Numbered from the stretch's first letter, positions 18,793 through 27,976 are shown. The stretch is 45,152 nucleotides of DNA from Christensenellaceae bacterium (GCA_012837835.1 DUQK01000058.1:1-45152), one strand, 5' to 3'. Notes: a model not told the origin generated them from the sequence alone. Program-made: numbers and translations.

Positions 18793-20994
18793 ATGTATCA
18801 GTCTCGTTTACACGCAACCAACGGAGTCGTTTCCATTGCTGTGGATGCATCCAGCGGCGAGTTATTGGAATTTGTACGCGAAAATACCGCTGACAATGTT
18901 CTAAAAAATCATGTACGCCATACATGGTCGCTTTTGGATGGGTTGTTACTTACAGAACAGGGAAACATTTGCTTCCACCCACCAAGATACACTGACATAC
19001 TAAGTGACCCATCCCTCACGCCGGAAATCTTAGTGAACCAAAGGGAACAAGAAGCATCCATACAAATGCATTTTCCATTCCTTGTAGCGGATGGAGCTCG
19101 TATTGACCTAAGTGCCCACATGACTGTACGTTTATTACCAGAAGATTGCCGCACTTATTGGACACTTACGTTGAACAACCAGACCGGTTTTGAACTGGAC
19201 GACGTTGCTTTTCCTTCTGTGGACGGCATATGGTTGGGCGAAACGTGGCAAGACGATGTATTGGTTTATCCGCATTTTGCTGGCTGCCGTATCGACAACC
19301 CCACCGAGCAACTTGCCTCAGAGCCGCAATTGATCCACTGGAAATGGCAGGAATATGTCTATAAATACAACATCGGTCAAGCAACTGGGAAGCGAGATGA
19401 GCGCGGCGCCTATGTTCATCGGATCAACTACTCGGGGCAGGCCTCTATGGTCTGGATGGATCTTTACGACCCAATTGAAGGAACTGGTGTTTATCTCACC
19501 TGCCGTAACAACAGCCTAACTATGAAGTCGCTACGCATGGAATCCTTTGGAAAAAGCTACCCCGGTGTCGGTCTAGCAATCTTGCATAGACCAGGTCAAA
19601 AAAACGGCATCTGGAACAGCGAGGAATGTGTTCTCGCCTTCCATGAGGGCGATTGGCACTGGGCTGCAGATGATTACCGTGACTGGTTTGATACACTGCA
19701 ACTACAGGACCCCGATCATCACTACCCCGTCTGGTTTGAAAAGAGCCTCGGGTTGATAGCACATTACGATTTTCAGTATCAGGGCGGAGGGATCGTTCAT
19801 ACTTTCCGTGATATCCCCGAGTTACTCAAAGAAGCGCAGAAGCTAGGCTTCAACCATCTGCTCTTGTCCGGCTGGAACGAGGGCGGCTTCGACTATGGTT
19901 TCCCACAATATACGCCAAATCACCGGTTAGGAACTGAGCAGGAATTGAAAGACGCTTTAGCAGAGTGCCGCAAAATGGGCGGTCACGTGTGTTTCTATAT
20001 AAACTCCCGCCTCTGCAATACTGGCTTTGCCAACCAGCAAGAACGGATTCATCACAGCGCAGTCATGAACCGGGATGGCTCCCTTGTTATTGAGAAATAT
20101 GGCGCAGATGAGATTTCTTTTGCGACCTTGTGCATAAATGATACAGCTTGGCGTCAATATCTGGTGCAAACCATTCAGTATTTAACTCACGAAATCGGTG
20201 CCGACGGAATATATCTGGATCAGCTGGCTATGGCAACCTCCTGCAAGTGCTATCATCCAGAGCATACGGAACATGCTGGTCAGCCTTGTGCATGGAATCA
20301 AGGCTATGTCAAGCTACTCACTGAAATACATCAGAGCCATACCCCAAAAGATAGTATGGCGCTGATCTTTGAGGGCTGCAACGACGCTTTTGGTCCCTAC
20401 GCCAGCGGCCAGCTTGTATCAGAGCTGCACTGTCCCTTCCAGGGCCGTATGCCGCAGGTCTACAAGTATACTTTCCCGAATCAGATTTTAATAGATATGA
20501 TGAATCCCCGGCGTAACTCAGCAATGCGTCCGGAGCATATTGCCAGGCATTCTACAGAGCTTCTACACAACGCTTTTACCATGGGCGCATATTTGTGGTG
20601 CTATGATCTGGAATGGGATAATACTTGGCGACGTGACCCAGAGCAATATGAACGCCTAAAGCAACTCGTTGCACTACGCGTCGCATGGCTTGAGAATTAT
20701 GGTCAAGGACGCTTTACCGACACGGTCGGTCTGCTTAGCGCTCCACAGGATCAACAAATCCGTCGATTCACGCTTGATAATGGAATGCTACTTGCATGCG
20801 CCGCCGAAAAAGGTCTGTACGGAACTGTCACAGTTATTTGGAAACACGACAAACCTCCCGTTTGCAGGCTAATGACGATGCGGCATCCCGAACCAGTGGA
20901 CGCTGCTTACACGGCTACAACAACAGAAGTGGGAACTGAAGTTACAATTGAGCTTCCAAAAGAGGAAGCGGCTGTGATAATTCTAACGGTTTAA
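18793..20994 (+). CDS. DUF6259-domain putative glycoside hydrolase (paralogue 1)
   Basis: A cytoplasmic protein of 733 residues. ATG 18793 follows AAAGGAG; the upstream in-frame start at 18733 overlaps the GNAT relic and has no site. The N-terminal half is a beta-sandwich ending FHEGDWHWAADDYRDWFD. The barrel part reads GFNHLLLSGWNEGGFDYGFP, then GGHVCFYINSRL, GADGIYLDQLA near residue 475, LIFEGCNDAFG, and a C-terminal beta domain. This layout resembles GH36/GH31-like hydrolases, with the Asp of GIYLDQ a possible catalytic residue. The activity of DUF6259 is not established to my knowledge. A second member is at 37807. It is the last gene of the rightward operon and ends only seven bases from the convergent gene at 21002. 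Confidence 0.8.
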   Translation: MYQSRLHATNGVVSIAVDASSGELLEFVRENTADNVLKNHVRHTWSLLDGLLLTEQGNICFHPPRYTDILSDPSLTPEILVNQREQEASIQMHFPFLVADGARIDLSAHMTVRLLPEDCRTYWTLTLNNQTGFELDDVAFPSVDGIWLGETWQDDVLVYPHFAGCRIDNPTEQLASEPQLIHWKWQEYVYKYNIGQATGKRDERGAYVHRINYSGQASMVWMDLYDPIEGTGVYLTCRNNSLTMKSLRMESFGKSYPGVGLAILHRPGQKNGIWNSEECVLAFHEGDWHWAADDYRDWFDTLQLQDPDHHYPVWFEKSLGLIAHYDFQYQGGGIVHTFRDIPELLKEAQKLGFNHLLLSGWNEGGFDYGFPQYTPNHRLGTEQELKDALAECRKMGGHVCFYINSRLCNTGFANQQERIHHSAVMNRDGSLVIEKYGADEISFATLCINDTAWRQYLVQTIQYLTHEIGADGIYLDQLAMATSCKCYHPEHTEHAGQPCAWNQGYVKLLTEIHQSHTPKDSMALIFEGCNDAFGPYASGQLVSELHCPFQGRMPQVYKYTFPNQILIDMMNPRRNSAMRPEHIARHSTELLHNAFTMGAYLWCYDLEWDNTWRRDPEQYERLKQLVALRVAWLENYGQGRFTDTVGLLSAPQDQQIRRFTLDNGMLLACAAEKGLYGTVTVIWKHDKPPVCRLMTMRHPEPVDAAYTATTTEVGTEVTIELPKEEAAVIILTV

Positions 20995-21001
20995 TTAGCG
21001 G

Positions 21002-22189
21002 TCATTCGTACAAATGATATTGCTCTTTCCTTTTAATATAGGCATTTCTTGCGGCTGCTGACTTGCGTACAAGCTCAGTGGCAGTGACACGCTCCTCTGA
21101 AAACGCGCTTGTGGCAAGGAGCTTATCCAGATAGCGGTGAAAATCCGGCTTGGATGGTTGTTGCGCCACATCATGACCTACGGAGCAATCTGTATACACA
21201 ACCTTACCGGGGTACATTTCCCGTATTGTTTCCAAAAGTGTCAGCGCCGTCAGGAAGGGACGAAATGTTCCCCTGTCCACGATAAGTGTTTGAACGCCAC
21301 TACAAACCTCACCCGTATATTTAGAAGCGCAAGGTTTGAAAAAAACCTCTGCAAATCGCACACCATCCAGCCCTTTTCTGTCCATTTCTCGGCGTAGCGC
21401 AGCGCCATCAATCCATGGCGCACCCGTAAGCTCAAAGGGCTTACTGGTTCCACGTCCCTCGCTAATAGTTGAAACACCCTCAAAAATACAATAGCCTGCG
21501 TACAACAAATTGGTCGTTAGACTATTCAAGCTAGGTGATGGTAGCAACCACGGTATGTCTGTTTCATCGTAATAAAGCGAGCGCGTCCAACCAGCAACGG
21601 GAATTACTGTCAGTGAACATCCGATATGAAATTCACCATTCACATAGCGCGCGAATTCACCCATGGTTAGTGCCGTGCGGGATGGTAACTCAAAATCGCC
21701 TACGATGGTGTGCATATCAGCAGGGCAGATTGTGCCTTCCACTATATCGCCGCCCAGTGGCGCTATGCGATCAAGCACAATTACCTCCTTCTCTGCTGCG
21801 GCGCAACTTCGCATCAGCGCAGCCAAACAATGAAGATACTCAAAAAAGCGTGTACCCGCCTCTCGGATGTCAAAAACTACTGCGTCAATATCTTCCAGCA
21901 TTTCAGCTGAAGGCGCAATACGCTCGCGGTTAAAGATACTATAAACTGGCAGCCCCGTGCCAAAATCCATATAAACCGGAGTCGTTTCTCCGTAGCGAAA
22001 CTCGCCTCGTATGCCATAGATCATATTGAACAGCTTGTAAACATCATAGCGCTCAAATAACACGTCCACGACATGCTTAAGCTCTCTATCAACAGCTGCT
22101 CCACCAGTGACAATAGCGAGCCGTTTTCCTTTTAGAACTTTGTCCATCAGCTCCGTGCGATCGATCCCGTTTAAAACACGCCTCAACAT
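21002..22189 (-). CDS. DUF1343/GH171 (NamZ-like) protein
   Basis: The protein has 395 residues without a signal peptide. Family landmarks are IRGEFRYGE, TGLPVYSIF, VVFDIREAGTRFFEYLH, VLDRIAPLGG, RTALTMGEFARYVN, LLPSPSLNSLT and FEGVSTISEGRGTSKPFE. Characterised GH171 enzymes are exo-beta-N-acetylmuramidases acting on peptidoglycan fragments. Here several usually conserved spots differ: IREAG for IQDVG, DRIAP for DRPNP, and PSPSLNS for SPNMPT. Together with the sugar-operon setting, that suggests a different substrate. ATG 22189 has AAGGAG, which overlaps the stop of the epimerase gene upstream, so translation is coupled. It is the last gene of the leftward operon. Confidence 0.85.
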   Translation of the reverse strand: MLRRVLNGIDRTELMDKVLKGKRLAIVTGGAAVDRELKHVVDVLFERYDVYKLFNMIYGIRGEFRYGETTPVYMDFGTGLPVYSIFNRERIAPSAEMLEDIDAVVFDIREAGTRFFEYLHCLAALMRSCAAAEKEVIVLDRIAPLGGDIVEGTICPADMHTIVGDFELPSRTALTMGEFARYVNGEFHIGCSLTVIPVAGWTRSLYYDETDIPWLLPSPSLNSLTTNLLYAGYCIFEGVSTISEGRGTSKPFELTGAPWIDGAALRREMDRKGLDGVRFAEVFFKPCASKYTGEVCSGVQTLIVDRGTFRPFLTALTLLETIREMYPGKVVYTDCSVGHDVAQQPSKPDFHRYLDKLLATSAFSEERVTATELVRKSAAARNAYIKRKEQYHLYE

Positions 22190-22194
22190 AGCCT

Positions 22195-23124
22195 CTACTC
22201 CTTCATATAATAATATCGTAGATTAAATTGTACAGTATCACCAGGGACAAGCGCTCGAAGACCGGTCACTTCAGACGGTAACGGCAAGTTTGGCGCATCC
22301 GTGACCCAGCTTTGTGGCTCTACACAGACAAACCCGTCCGTGCCTCCGCCATTCCATAACATAATGAATCGAAACGCCGGATCCGGCACACAACGCCACC
22401 TATCTTTGACACTGCACAAAACCATTTCCGAACCAGGACGACACTCCAACATTGCCGAAATCGGCTGTGCCACAGGATTAAACACACCACTTCGTAGCGC
22501 AGTGAGAAGGGAAGTATTTACAAACCGTTCTCCAGTTGGGAGCATTCGTGTAGTATCTATCTCCCACTGGTAGAGCGTATCGATCTGTAACTGGCAATTT
22601 TCCAAGGGATCCACTCGTAACGTCGCGTGGACGCCAATACCGACAGGCATGTTCAGTTCGCTACGGTTAGTTACGGCAATTGTATGTAGCAATCCGTCGT
22701 CACAGAGCTCATATTTCCGTTGAATTGAAAACGCATGCGGAAAGTCTAAATATCCGTTTTTCTCCGTAGCCTCATACAAAAAGACTCCTCCACCTATAAC
22801 GGTAAATGTCGTCTGGGATAAAAAACCGTGTAGATGATTGCCACGGTTCGGCTCATTGATAGGAAACCTATACTCTCTGCCTTCAAAAATAAACTTGCCA
22901 TCTCTCACTCGGTTGGGTGGAAAAAGCAATGGCAAGCCGTACACATTGTAGTCTTTGCAAAGCAATTGCTGTGTTTGTGGTACGCGTAAAAGCTGGTTTC
23001 CACTTGACTGATGGATTAGGGAAATGCAGTTTGCGCCAAACTCCGGCAAAACGACTGCTTCATATCCTCCCCCAATAAGACGAACCGCTTGAAGTCCCTT
23101 CCAAGTAATGAATTGGCTTTCCAC
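22195..23124 (-). CDS. Aldose 1-epimerase (mutarotase) family protein
   Basis: The protein has 309 residues, a normal galM-family size. It reads GGYEAVVLPEFGANCISLIHQ at the start, then GLPLLFPPNRVRDGKF, the His motif GNHLHGFL, VGIGVHATLR with the second His, and CVEPQSW near the end, which carries the expected catalytic Glu. Mutarotases interconvert alpha and beta sugar anomers in the cytoplasm, which helps feed isomerases and kinases. It starts at GTG 23124 behind AGAAAGG. A 275-base gap precedes it, so it may have its own promoter apart from the isomerase-GH39-ROK genes. The sugar is not specified by sequence. Confidence 0.9.
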   Translation of the reverse strand: MESQFITWKGLQAVRLIGGGYEAVVLPEFGANCISLIHQSSGNQLLRVPQTQQLLCKDYNVYGLPLLFPPNRVRDGKFIFEGREYRFPINEPNRGNHLHGFLSQTTFTVIGGGVFLYEATEKNGYLDFPHAFSIQRKYELCDDGLLHTIAVTNRSELNMPVGIGVHATLRVDPLENCQLQIDTLYQWEIDTTRMLPTGERFVNTSLLTALRSGVFNPVAQPISAMLECRPGSEMVLCSVKDRWRCVPDPAFRFIMLWNGGGTDGFVCVEPQSWVTDAPNLPLPSEVTGLRALVPGDTVQFNLRYYYMKE

Positions 23125-23246
23125 ATGTTACCTTTCTTGTAATAAGCGACAATGTTCTCTTTTGCCCTTCTCTAAAAAAGGACACTATAGTTATACTTGT
23201 CGATTCACCTGCGTTTCATAAACCGTAAACAAATCAATATTCTGAA

Positions 23247-23378
23247 TTATCTGATTGCAACCCGAAAACAATACGATAATCCGTTTGTATCAGGAATGAT
23301 GCCCTTTACTGGTTGTACACCGCGCCCAAAAATAATATTCACTGCGTCGTGATCTATATAGAGATAGGGATGAAACAT
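23247..23378 (-). CDS. Small unrecognised reading frame (43 residues)
   Basis: In the gap before the epimerase gene, an ATG at 23378 opens a frame beginning MFHPYLYIDHDAVNIIFGRG and ending in TAA at 23247. AAAGGAG lies upstream with a rather long spacing of about 16 bases. I recognise no family. It could be a genuine small protein, or the stub of a gene lost between the YgjV-like gene and the epimerase. Confidence 0.25.
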   Translation of the reverse strand: MFHPYLYIDHDAVNIIFGRGVQPVKGIIPDTNGLSYCFRVAIR

Positions 23379-23399
23379 AAAGCTTCTAGTTTATCTCCT

Positions 23400-23939
23400 T
23401 TACTTATCGTTTTCTATACGATTTTTTGTCTGCATATGGTCTTTGCGCAGATCAATACGAAAAAGCCCCACCACAGCACTTATCAGAATGAAGGATTCAC
23501 ACAGTGTTCCCCACAGCGAACCGTTTATCGCTACATTGAGCAGAAACATCAGTGCTGTTGGGATTGAGATAATCCTCGTAAACTTGGGATTTCCAATCCA
23601 GAATGCAATAATACAGGCAGGTGAAGCTATCGTGGTAAGTAGGCTGGTCCAGTCTTTCCATGCAAGAATACTCAAGAATAAGCTAGTTCCAAGAAATATC
23701 CACAGCCAAACCTTGCTACTCGCCCACTTATACTTTCGGCAGAGCAGAACAATGCTACGCATAATTGCCACGATAGTTACAACCGCAACTGAGTTGGCAC
23801 CCAACAAAAGATAGTGAATCAGCCATGACATATCCGTCACTAGTTTCCATATAAGCATCCAACGGTTCTCTTTCTGCTGGTATATAAGCACGGTTGTTAT
23901 AACGCCCATTACCCCGAAGAAATTGACCCAAAGATTCAT
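23400..23939 (-). CDS. YgjV-family small membrane protein
   Basis: A hydrophobic protein of 179 residues with about five or six membrane segments. It opens WVNFFGVMGVITTVLIYQQKENRWML, followed by SWLIHYLLLGANSVAVVTIVAIMRSIVL and a closing LCESFILISAVVGLFRIDLRK. This pattern is that of the YgjV (Imp-YgjV) family, whose role is not established. Its start overlaps the ROK kinase stop by four bases (ATGA), so it is translated with the kinase. Presence in a sugar operon hints at a link to sugar transport or efflux. Confidence 0.75.
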   Translation of the reverse strand: MNLWVNFFGVMGVITTVLIYQQKENRWMLIWKLVTDMSWLIHYLLLGANSVAVVTIVAIMRSIVLLCRKYKWASSKVWLWIFLGTSLFLSILAWKDWTSLLTTIASPACIIAFWIGNPKFTRIISIPTALMFLLNVAINGSLWGTLCESFILISAVVGLFRIDLRKDHMQTKNRIENDK

Positions 23940-24805
23940 ATACTTACCTCACTGATATCTATAAAAAGGCGATGTAGCACTTTTTCACATGCAATTTGTC
24001 CATGAAAGGCATAGTAGCTGGCTCCCCGAAGTGCAGCGTCGTCTATGTACTTAGCAATACTCCATGCAATCGGTAAATCCAGTTCAAACAGCTCCGCTGA
24101 TTTCGCAATCTGTCCACCCAATGCAAAACTGTCACACTTCAACTTGGGAATCATTTTTTTTAGAATTTCCGAAAGATGTTCTCCAGTTGTTTGAAATGCC
24201 GCTACAGCTTTTACATCGCCCTGTCGTGCTCGATCAGCAATGCTCTTAACCGGAAGTTTTTCTCCGTACAACGCTTGAATAGCTCTTGTAGAAACGTAAT
24301 CCTCAGCAATTCCGTCACGCCACGGCATATTCCACAGGACTAAGGCTGGTGTTCGTTTTTCATCAACGCACACCTTACCATCACGCATAAAAGCAAAACC
24401 AAGACCTGTTCCCAGCATTACACAGCAGGGAGCTTTACACCCCTTGAGCACCCCATCATAAGCCTCTCCTAGAATGAAGGCTGTTGAATCATGAAGGAAA
24501 CTCACATCTACACCGGCTTGTTCAAAGGGCGGTCGCAGCGACCTTTGATATACTGCCCTGAATTTATGTTGCATCATACTTACGCCTCGATCAAAGTCGA
24601 AAGGACCGGCTATACATACGCTAGCTTTACGAAACGGTCGCAACTCACGCGCTCGCCATATAATCCCAGTTAATACGTTAACAAAATCCTCATAGCTTCC
24701 TTCAGCGTTTGTAGGTATTTGTTCCACAGTTTCAGGCAAGATTACACCGTTTTCATCTGTCATTGCAAACTTTATAAAGGTTCCGCCGATGTCTAGTGCA
24801 AGCAT
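23936..24805 (-). CDS. ROK-family sugar kinase
   Basis: The protein has 289 residues from ATG 24805, which follows GGTGG and lies 13 bases after the GH39 stop; the longer reading from 24838 overlaps GH39. Phosphate-binding loops are LALDIGGTFIKFAM at the start, IAGPFDFDRGVSMM, and CVMLGTGLGFAFM. The HDSTAFILGEA region holds the catalytic Asp common to ROK kinases. The usual Cys-rich zinc motif of ROK proteins is absent, and no DNA-binding domain is present, so it is a kinase rather than a repressor. It would phosphorylate a hexose or N-acetylhexosamine released by the neighbouring hydrolases; the exact sugar cannot be read from the sequence. Confidence 0.88.
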   Translation of the reverse strand: MLALDIGGTFIKFAMTDENGVILPETVEQIPTNAEGSYEDFVNVLTGIIWRARELRPFRKASVCIAGPFDFDRGVSMMQHKFRAVYQRSLRPPFEQAGVDVSFLHDSTAFILGEAYDGVLKGCKAPCCVMLGTGLGFAFMRDGKVCVDEKRTPALVLWNMPWRDGIAEDYVSTRAIQALYGEKLPVKSIADRARQGDVKAVAAFQTTGEHLSEILKKMIPKLKCDSFALGGQIAKSAELFELDLPIAWSIAKYIDDAALRGASYYAFHGQIACEKVLHRLFIDISEVSI

Positions 24806-24818
24806 GTATACCACCGTT

Positions 24819-26228
24819 TCAGCGGATAAAATCACCAAAGGTGATTAGAATCGGGCTATCCTTCAGAGGCAAGTGATTTAAATGGGTCACTCCACCTTTT
24901 GAACGCAACAACAAACTTTCGGGAAGCTCATAAATATCACCTGTCATCAAATCCGTTAAACGAATCTCACGACTTTCCTCGGGTAACTCTAACGTCACGG
25001 TTCCGTCATAGGTTTCCTTTATCAGGTCTACGGATTTCCAATATGCCAGTGCCTGTGAACCGTTTTCCCTTTCAAAGCCCAGCATAATAAACTGACTAGA
25101 ATCATCATCCTTGCCAAAAACCCTAGGCGAATCCTTTATCCTGCGGATAATTGGGAGATCGGTGGGCTTTACATCCCCACGAAAAAGCGCTGTCAAATGC
25201 TGCATAGCATAGTAGGACATCTTGGGCGAATAGGTACCACAAGCAAGACCTTCGTCATCAAAATCTGCATGCAATAGCCCGAAATATCCATAATCCAACC
25301 AAGAGCTTTTATCATCCACAATTCCGTTCAGCGCCTCAACCATATCTAGCGCACTGAAATGGGAGCTGAACACCACCTCGGAACTAAGATCCAGAAGGCG
25401 ATGGCGCAACATGTACTTGGCCTGTTTCAGCTCTGTCCATGCACCGCCACGCAACGCGCCACAACCCCGTGAATCGCTCTGAGTACCGGATTCACCCTGA
25501 ATAATCTGCACACGCGGATTATAACGGTTAATAAGTGCGCGTAACGCACGAATCTCTTGAAGCGCATTCAACTCGTCTACATTATAACGGTGGAAGGACA
25601 CAGCATCCACAGCATCTGCAACACCACGATCAAACATAACCTTAAAAAATGGCATCTGAATGAAGCACAGTACACCTCCAATTGCCTTGGCCTGTGGATC
25701 CGCGCGATGGATCGCATTAGCTGTGGCGATGGTAAAATCACCATATTCTGCCGCATTGGGACCGTGTTTCCAACACCATTGTCCGTCCGGCTCGTTCCAT
25801 ATTTCATACCAGCGAACTTTACCACGATAACGCCGTACGCAGGCTTCAACATAATTCTCCCACGCTCTTTTCTCCTCATCGGAAAAAACCGGAGCACATC
25901 CAACCGCACCGTAATACTTGCGAGCATCGGCATTATATAAATCATTGCCATAGCACAGATTTATCCAAGGTTCTTGCCCACGAGCTAGAATATTATCCAC
26001 TATCTCATCCAGCCATGTAAAATCATAAACTCCCTTTTCACGCTCCGTTCGTTGCCAACCAGATTGCAGACGAACGTAATACACACCCAGCTCCGCAACC
26101 TTATCATATGCTTTGTTTGGATCAAAAGCTTTCCGATCCAACTTCTCAAAACCGATACCCAAGCGCGACGGACCTATCTCCTTTGCGTTTACCGGTTGTA
26201 TCCGCCCTATTTTCTTCATGCGTTCCAT
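24819..26228 (-). CDS. GH39-like glycoside hydrolase (paralogue 1)
   Basis: A cytoplasmic protein of 469 residues from ATG 26228, chosen because GAGGAGG lies nine bases upstream. The barrel shows LGVYYVRLQSGWQRTE, GVYDFTWLDEIVDN and EPWINLCYGN. The acid/base Glu146 is in EIWNEPDG and the nucleophile Glu246 in IIQGESGTQ, the clan GH-A arrangement seen in GH39. A C-terminal beta domain follows (LTDLMTGDIYELPE). Known GH39 activities are beta-xylosidase, alpha-L-iduronidase and some arabinosidases, so a pentose or uronic residue is plausible. Its paralogue at 36369 places the same residues at 146 and 247. It starts four bases after the isomerase stop, in the same operon. Confidence 0.88.
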   Translation of the reverse strand: MERMKKIGRIQPVNAKEIGPSRLGIGFEKLDRKAFDPNKAYDKVAELGVYYVRLQSGWQRTEREKGVYDFTWLDEIVDNILARGQEPWINLCYGNDLYNADARKYYGAVGCAPVFSDEEKRAWENYVEACVRRYRGKVRWYEIWNEPDGQWCWKHGPNAAEYGDFTIATANAIHRADPQAKAIGGVLCFIQMPFFKVMFDRGVADAVDAVSFHRYNVDELNALQEIRALRALINRYNPRVQIIQGESGTQSDSRGCGALRGGAWTELKQAKYMLRHRLLDLSSEVVFSSHFSALDMVEALNGIVDDKSSWLDYGYFGLLHADFDDEGLACGTYSPKMSYYAMQHLTALFRGDVKPTDLPIIRRIKDSPRVFGKDDDSSQFIMLGFERENGSQALAYWKSVDLIKETYDGTVTLELPEESREIRLTDLMTGDIYELPESLLLRSKGGVTHLNHLPLKDSPILITFGDFIR

Positions 26229-26232
26229 GTAA

Positions 26233-27663
26233 TTATACCTCCTCAAACTCGCAGCCTAGCATCATGGCAAGATCCTCTATCTCACCGGTCAAATCACCAT
26301 CCGTAATGCAATAGTGCTGTGTAACACCACGCTCCAATAGTTTGCTGAACAGCGCTGTACAGTTCTTACCGACTGGCTTGAAATGGCTGTGGGAATAGGT
26401 CGCCAAAAAATGCTCCGTAGGCGTAGCATCCACCTGAGTTACTACCAATTGGAACTTATCTGTTTGCTGTGAACAATGTAACATAGTTTTACGCCCCTCG
26501 GGAAAAACATACCACGCAAAGGGCGCACCGGCATATTTCCATTTAGTTTTAGCAAAACGAACATCCGAAGAGATTTTGCACTTTCCCCTAGGATCTGTGT
26601 AGTCGTTCGGACCAGCGTGTCCAGCGTCAAAGCTGCCGCTTGACAGATCAACGTGGAAGGGTTCAATATAGTTGACATGACCACCACCCAGCAACTTGAG
26701 CACAGCGAATGCAACTCCACTCCCAATATCACCCTCGGGAACCACCATGGTTTTTACGTCGGGATGAGTAGGCCAAAAGCCGGGTCTTAACCCGATGTGC
26801 TGAAACAATACCGGATCAATATCATTAAGCACCAGCAAATCAAGGTCATATTTCTCCGCCATGCGTTCCATCCCTATTGATGCTCGTACGGAGGCGAGAA
26901 ACTTGTCTTCATCCACATTTGGTAGCACCTCGTACTGAGATGCGATACGTTTCATAGTAGCTATTGCATCCTCTCGGGAAACAGCATCCACCATATTTTC
27001 TAGTTCCGCTACGGATAGAAATCGCATTTCGGGTCCAATATCCCGAAAAAGAGCATAAATATCTACGTAGGTACTCCACATGACCTCGTTCATACAGGCA
27101 AGTAAGCCAAATGTACTCTGACGCAACAATGCCCGGGTACGAGCCGCTGTACCGAACCGTTTTGCGCGTTCAAGAACCTGAGTCCACGTTCCCATAAAGG
27201 TAACCATCATCTTTCTGTTAAACCGTTTGATGGAGCCGCTTGCTTCTAACGAGCCGACCAACCCGCCACAGCATAGGTATTCCGCAAACTCGTCATCATC
27301 GTGCGTATCTTTCAACTCAATCCGTTCACGCATACGGTGACAAAACAAAATCGGACATTCAGGCATATCACGCAAGAAACGAATCCAGGCAAAATCCTCC
27401 GCCCAAGATAGATAGATTGCTAACACATAATCCACCTTGGCAGCTATAAAGGCATCAATGGAGCGTTGTACGTCTTCTCGATTCCATGTGATCCCAGTAA
27501 AGGTTACATCTGCAATGGAGGAAGTCTCCTTCACCATCCAAATGGCTTCCGACTCCTTGCGCTCCTTATAAGAGCCACGAGCAGTTCCCTCTCCTATTAC
27601 GGCGAATCGTTCAGGAGAAATCAGTAGCAACCCCATACGTGGACGACGGTTTAAGTCAATCAT
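26233..27663 (-). CDS. L-arabinose/L-fucose isomerase-like protein
   Basis: The protein has 476 residues, close to AraA (about 500). The N-terminal part has the Rossmann-like regions of this fold (VDYVLAIYLSWAEDFAW, GTWTQVLERAKRFG). The metal site matches L-arabinose isomerase: Glu310, Glu334, His349 and His450 lie almost exactly where E. coli AraA has Glu306, Glu333, His350 and His450. The overall sequence is far from true AraA, so the aldose it converts to a ketose may differ. It starts at ATG 27663 with AAAGG upstream and leads the leftward operon. The GH39 gene starts four bases after its stop, with the RBS of that gene inside this gene's last codons. An isomerase joined to a ROK kinase and an epimerase gives a complete route from free sugar to phosphate. 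Confidence 0.8.
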   Translation of the reverse strand: MIDLNRRPRMGLLLISPERFAVIGEGTARGSYKERKESEAIWMVKETSSIADVTFTGITWNREDVQRSIDAFIAAKVDYVLAIYLSWAEDFAWIRFLRDMPECPILFCHRMRERIELKDTHDDDEFAEYLCCGGLVGSLEASGSIKRFNRKMMVTFMGTWTQVLERAKRFGTAARTRALLRQSTFGLLACMNEVMWSTYVDIYALFRDIGPEMRFLSVAELENMVDAVSREDAIATMKRIASQYEVLPNVDEDKFLASVRASIGMERMAEKYDLDLLVLNDIDPVLFQHIGLRPGFWPTHPDVKTMVVPEGDIGSGVAFAVLKLLGGGHVNYIEPFHVDLSSGSFDAGHAGPNDYTDPRGKCKISSDVRFAKTKWKYAGAPFAWYVFPEGRKTMLHCSQQTDKFQLVVTQVDATPTEHFLATYSHSHFKPVGKNCTALFSKLLERGVTQHYCITDGDLTGEIEDLAMMLGCEFEEV

Positions 27664-27976
27664 TTTGTTTACCTTTCTTTCTCATCAGTTTATTACAGAT
27701 AGGGACGGTATTAGGCTATACCACTTTAGTTTATACATGGAAAGACACTTTGAATCTATCCTTGCGCATATAGAGCGTAACCTCCTACACAAGATAATCT
27801 TCTCACACACTAGTTGTATGCTATAAATACCCTTCAACCGATCATTTAATCCAAAGTCCGACATTTGATAGTGCTGTTTTTCTAGGGTGATTCAACTAAA
27901 AAAACCATTTTTTTACAAGATGGGGATTCCTCTCATAAGAGCGGAATCCCCTTAATATTGGGTTTTTGTAATGTAA
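27664..27976. other. Spacer between the Lpl-type binding protein and the isomerase operon
   Basis: It holds the importer terminator (27922-27951). Read on the minus strand it also has TAGGAGG (27787-27781) and then a 12-codon frame, MRKDRFKVSFHV, ATG 27769 to TAA 27731. This could be a leader peptide or the start of a lost gene. I see no convincing -35/-10 pair for the isomerase operon. Confidence 0.4.
27922..27951 (-). terminator. Hairpin terminator of the Lpl-type importer operon
   Basis: On the minus strand GGGGATTCC pairs perfectly with GGAATCCCC; an inner CTC/GAG pairing extends the stem. It lies 26 bases after the binding-protein stop. The T run comes only later, at 27909 and below, so termination may be less than complete. 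Confidence 0.7.
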
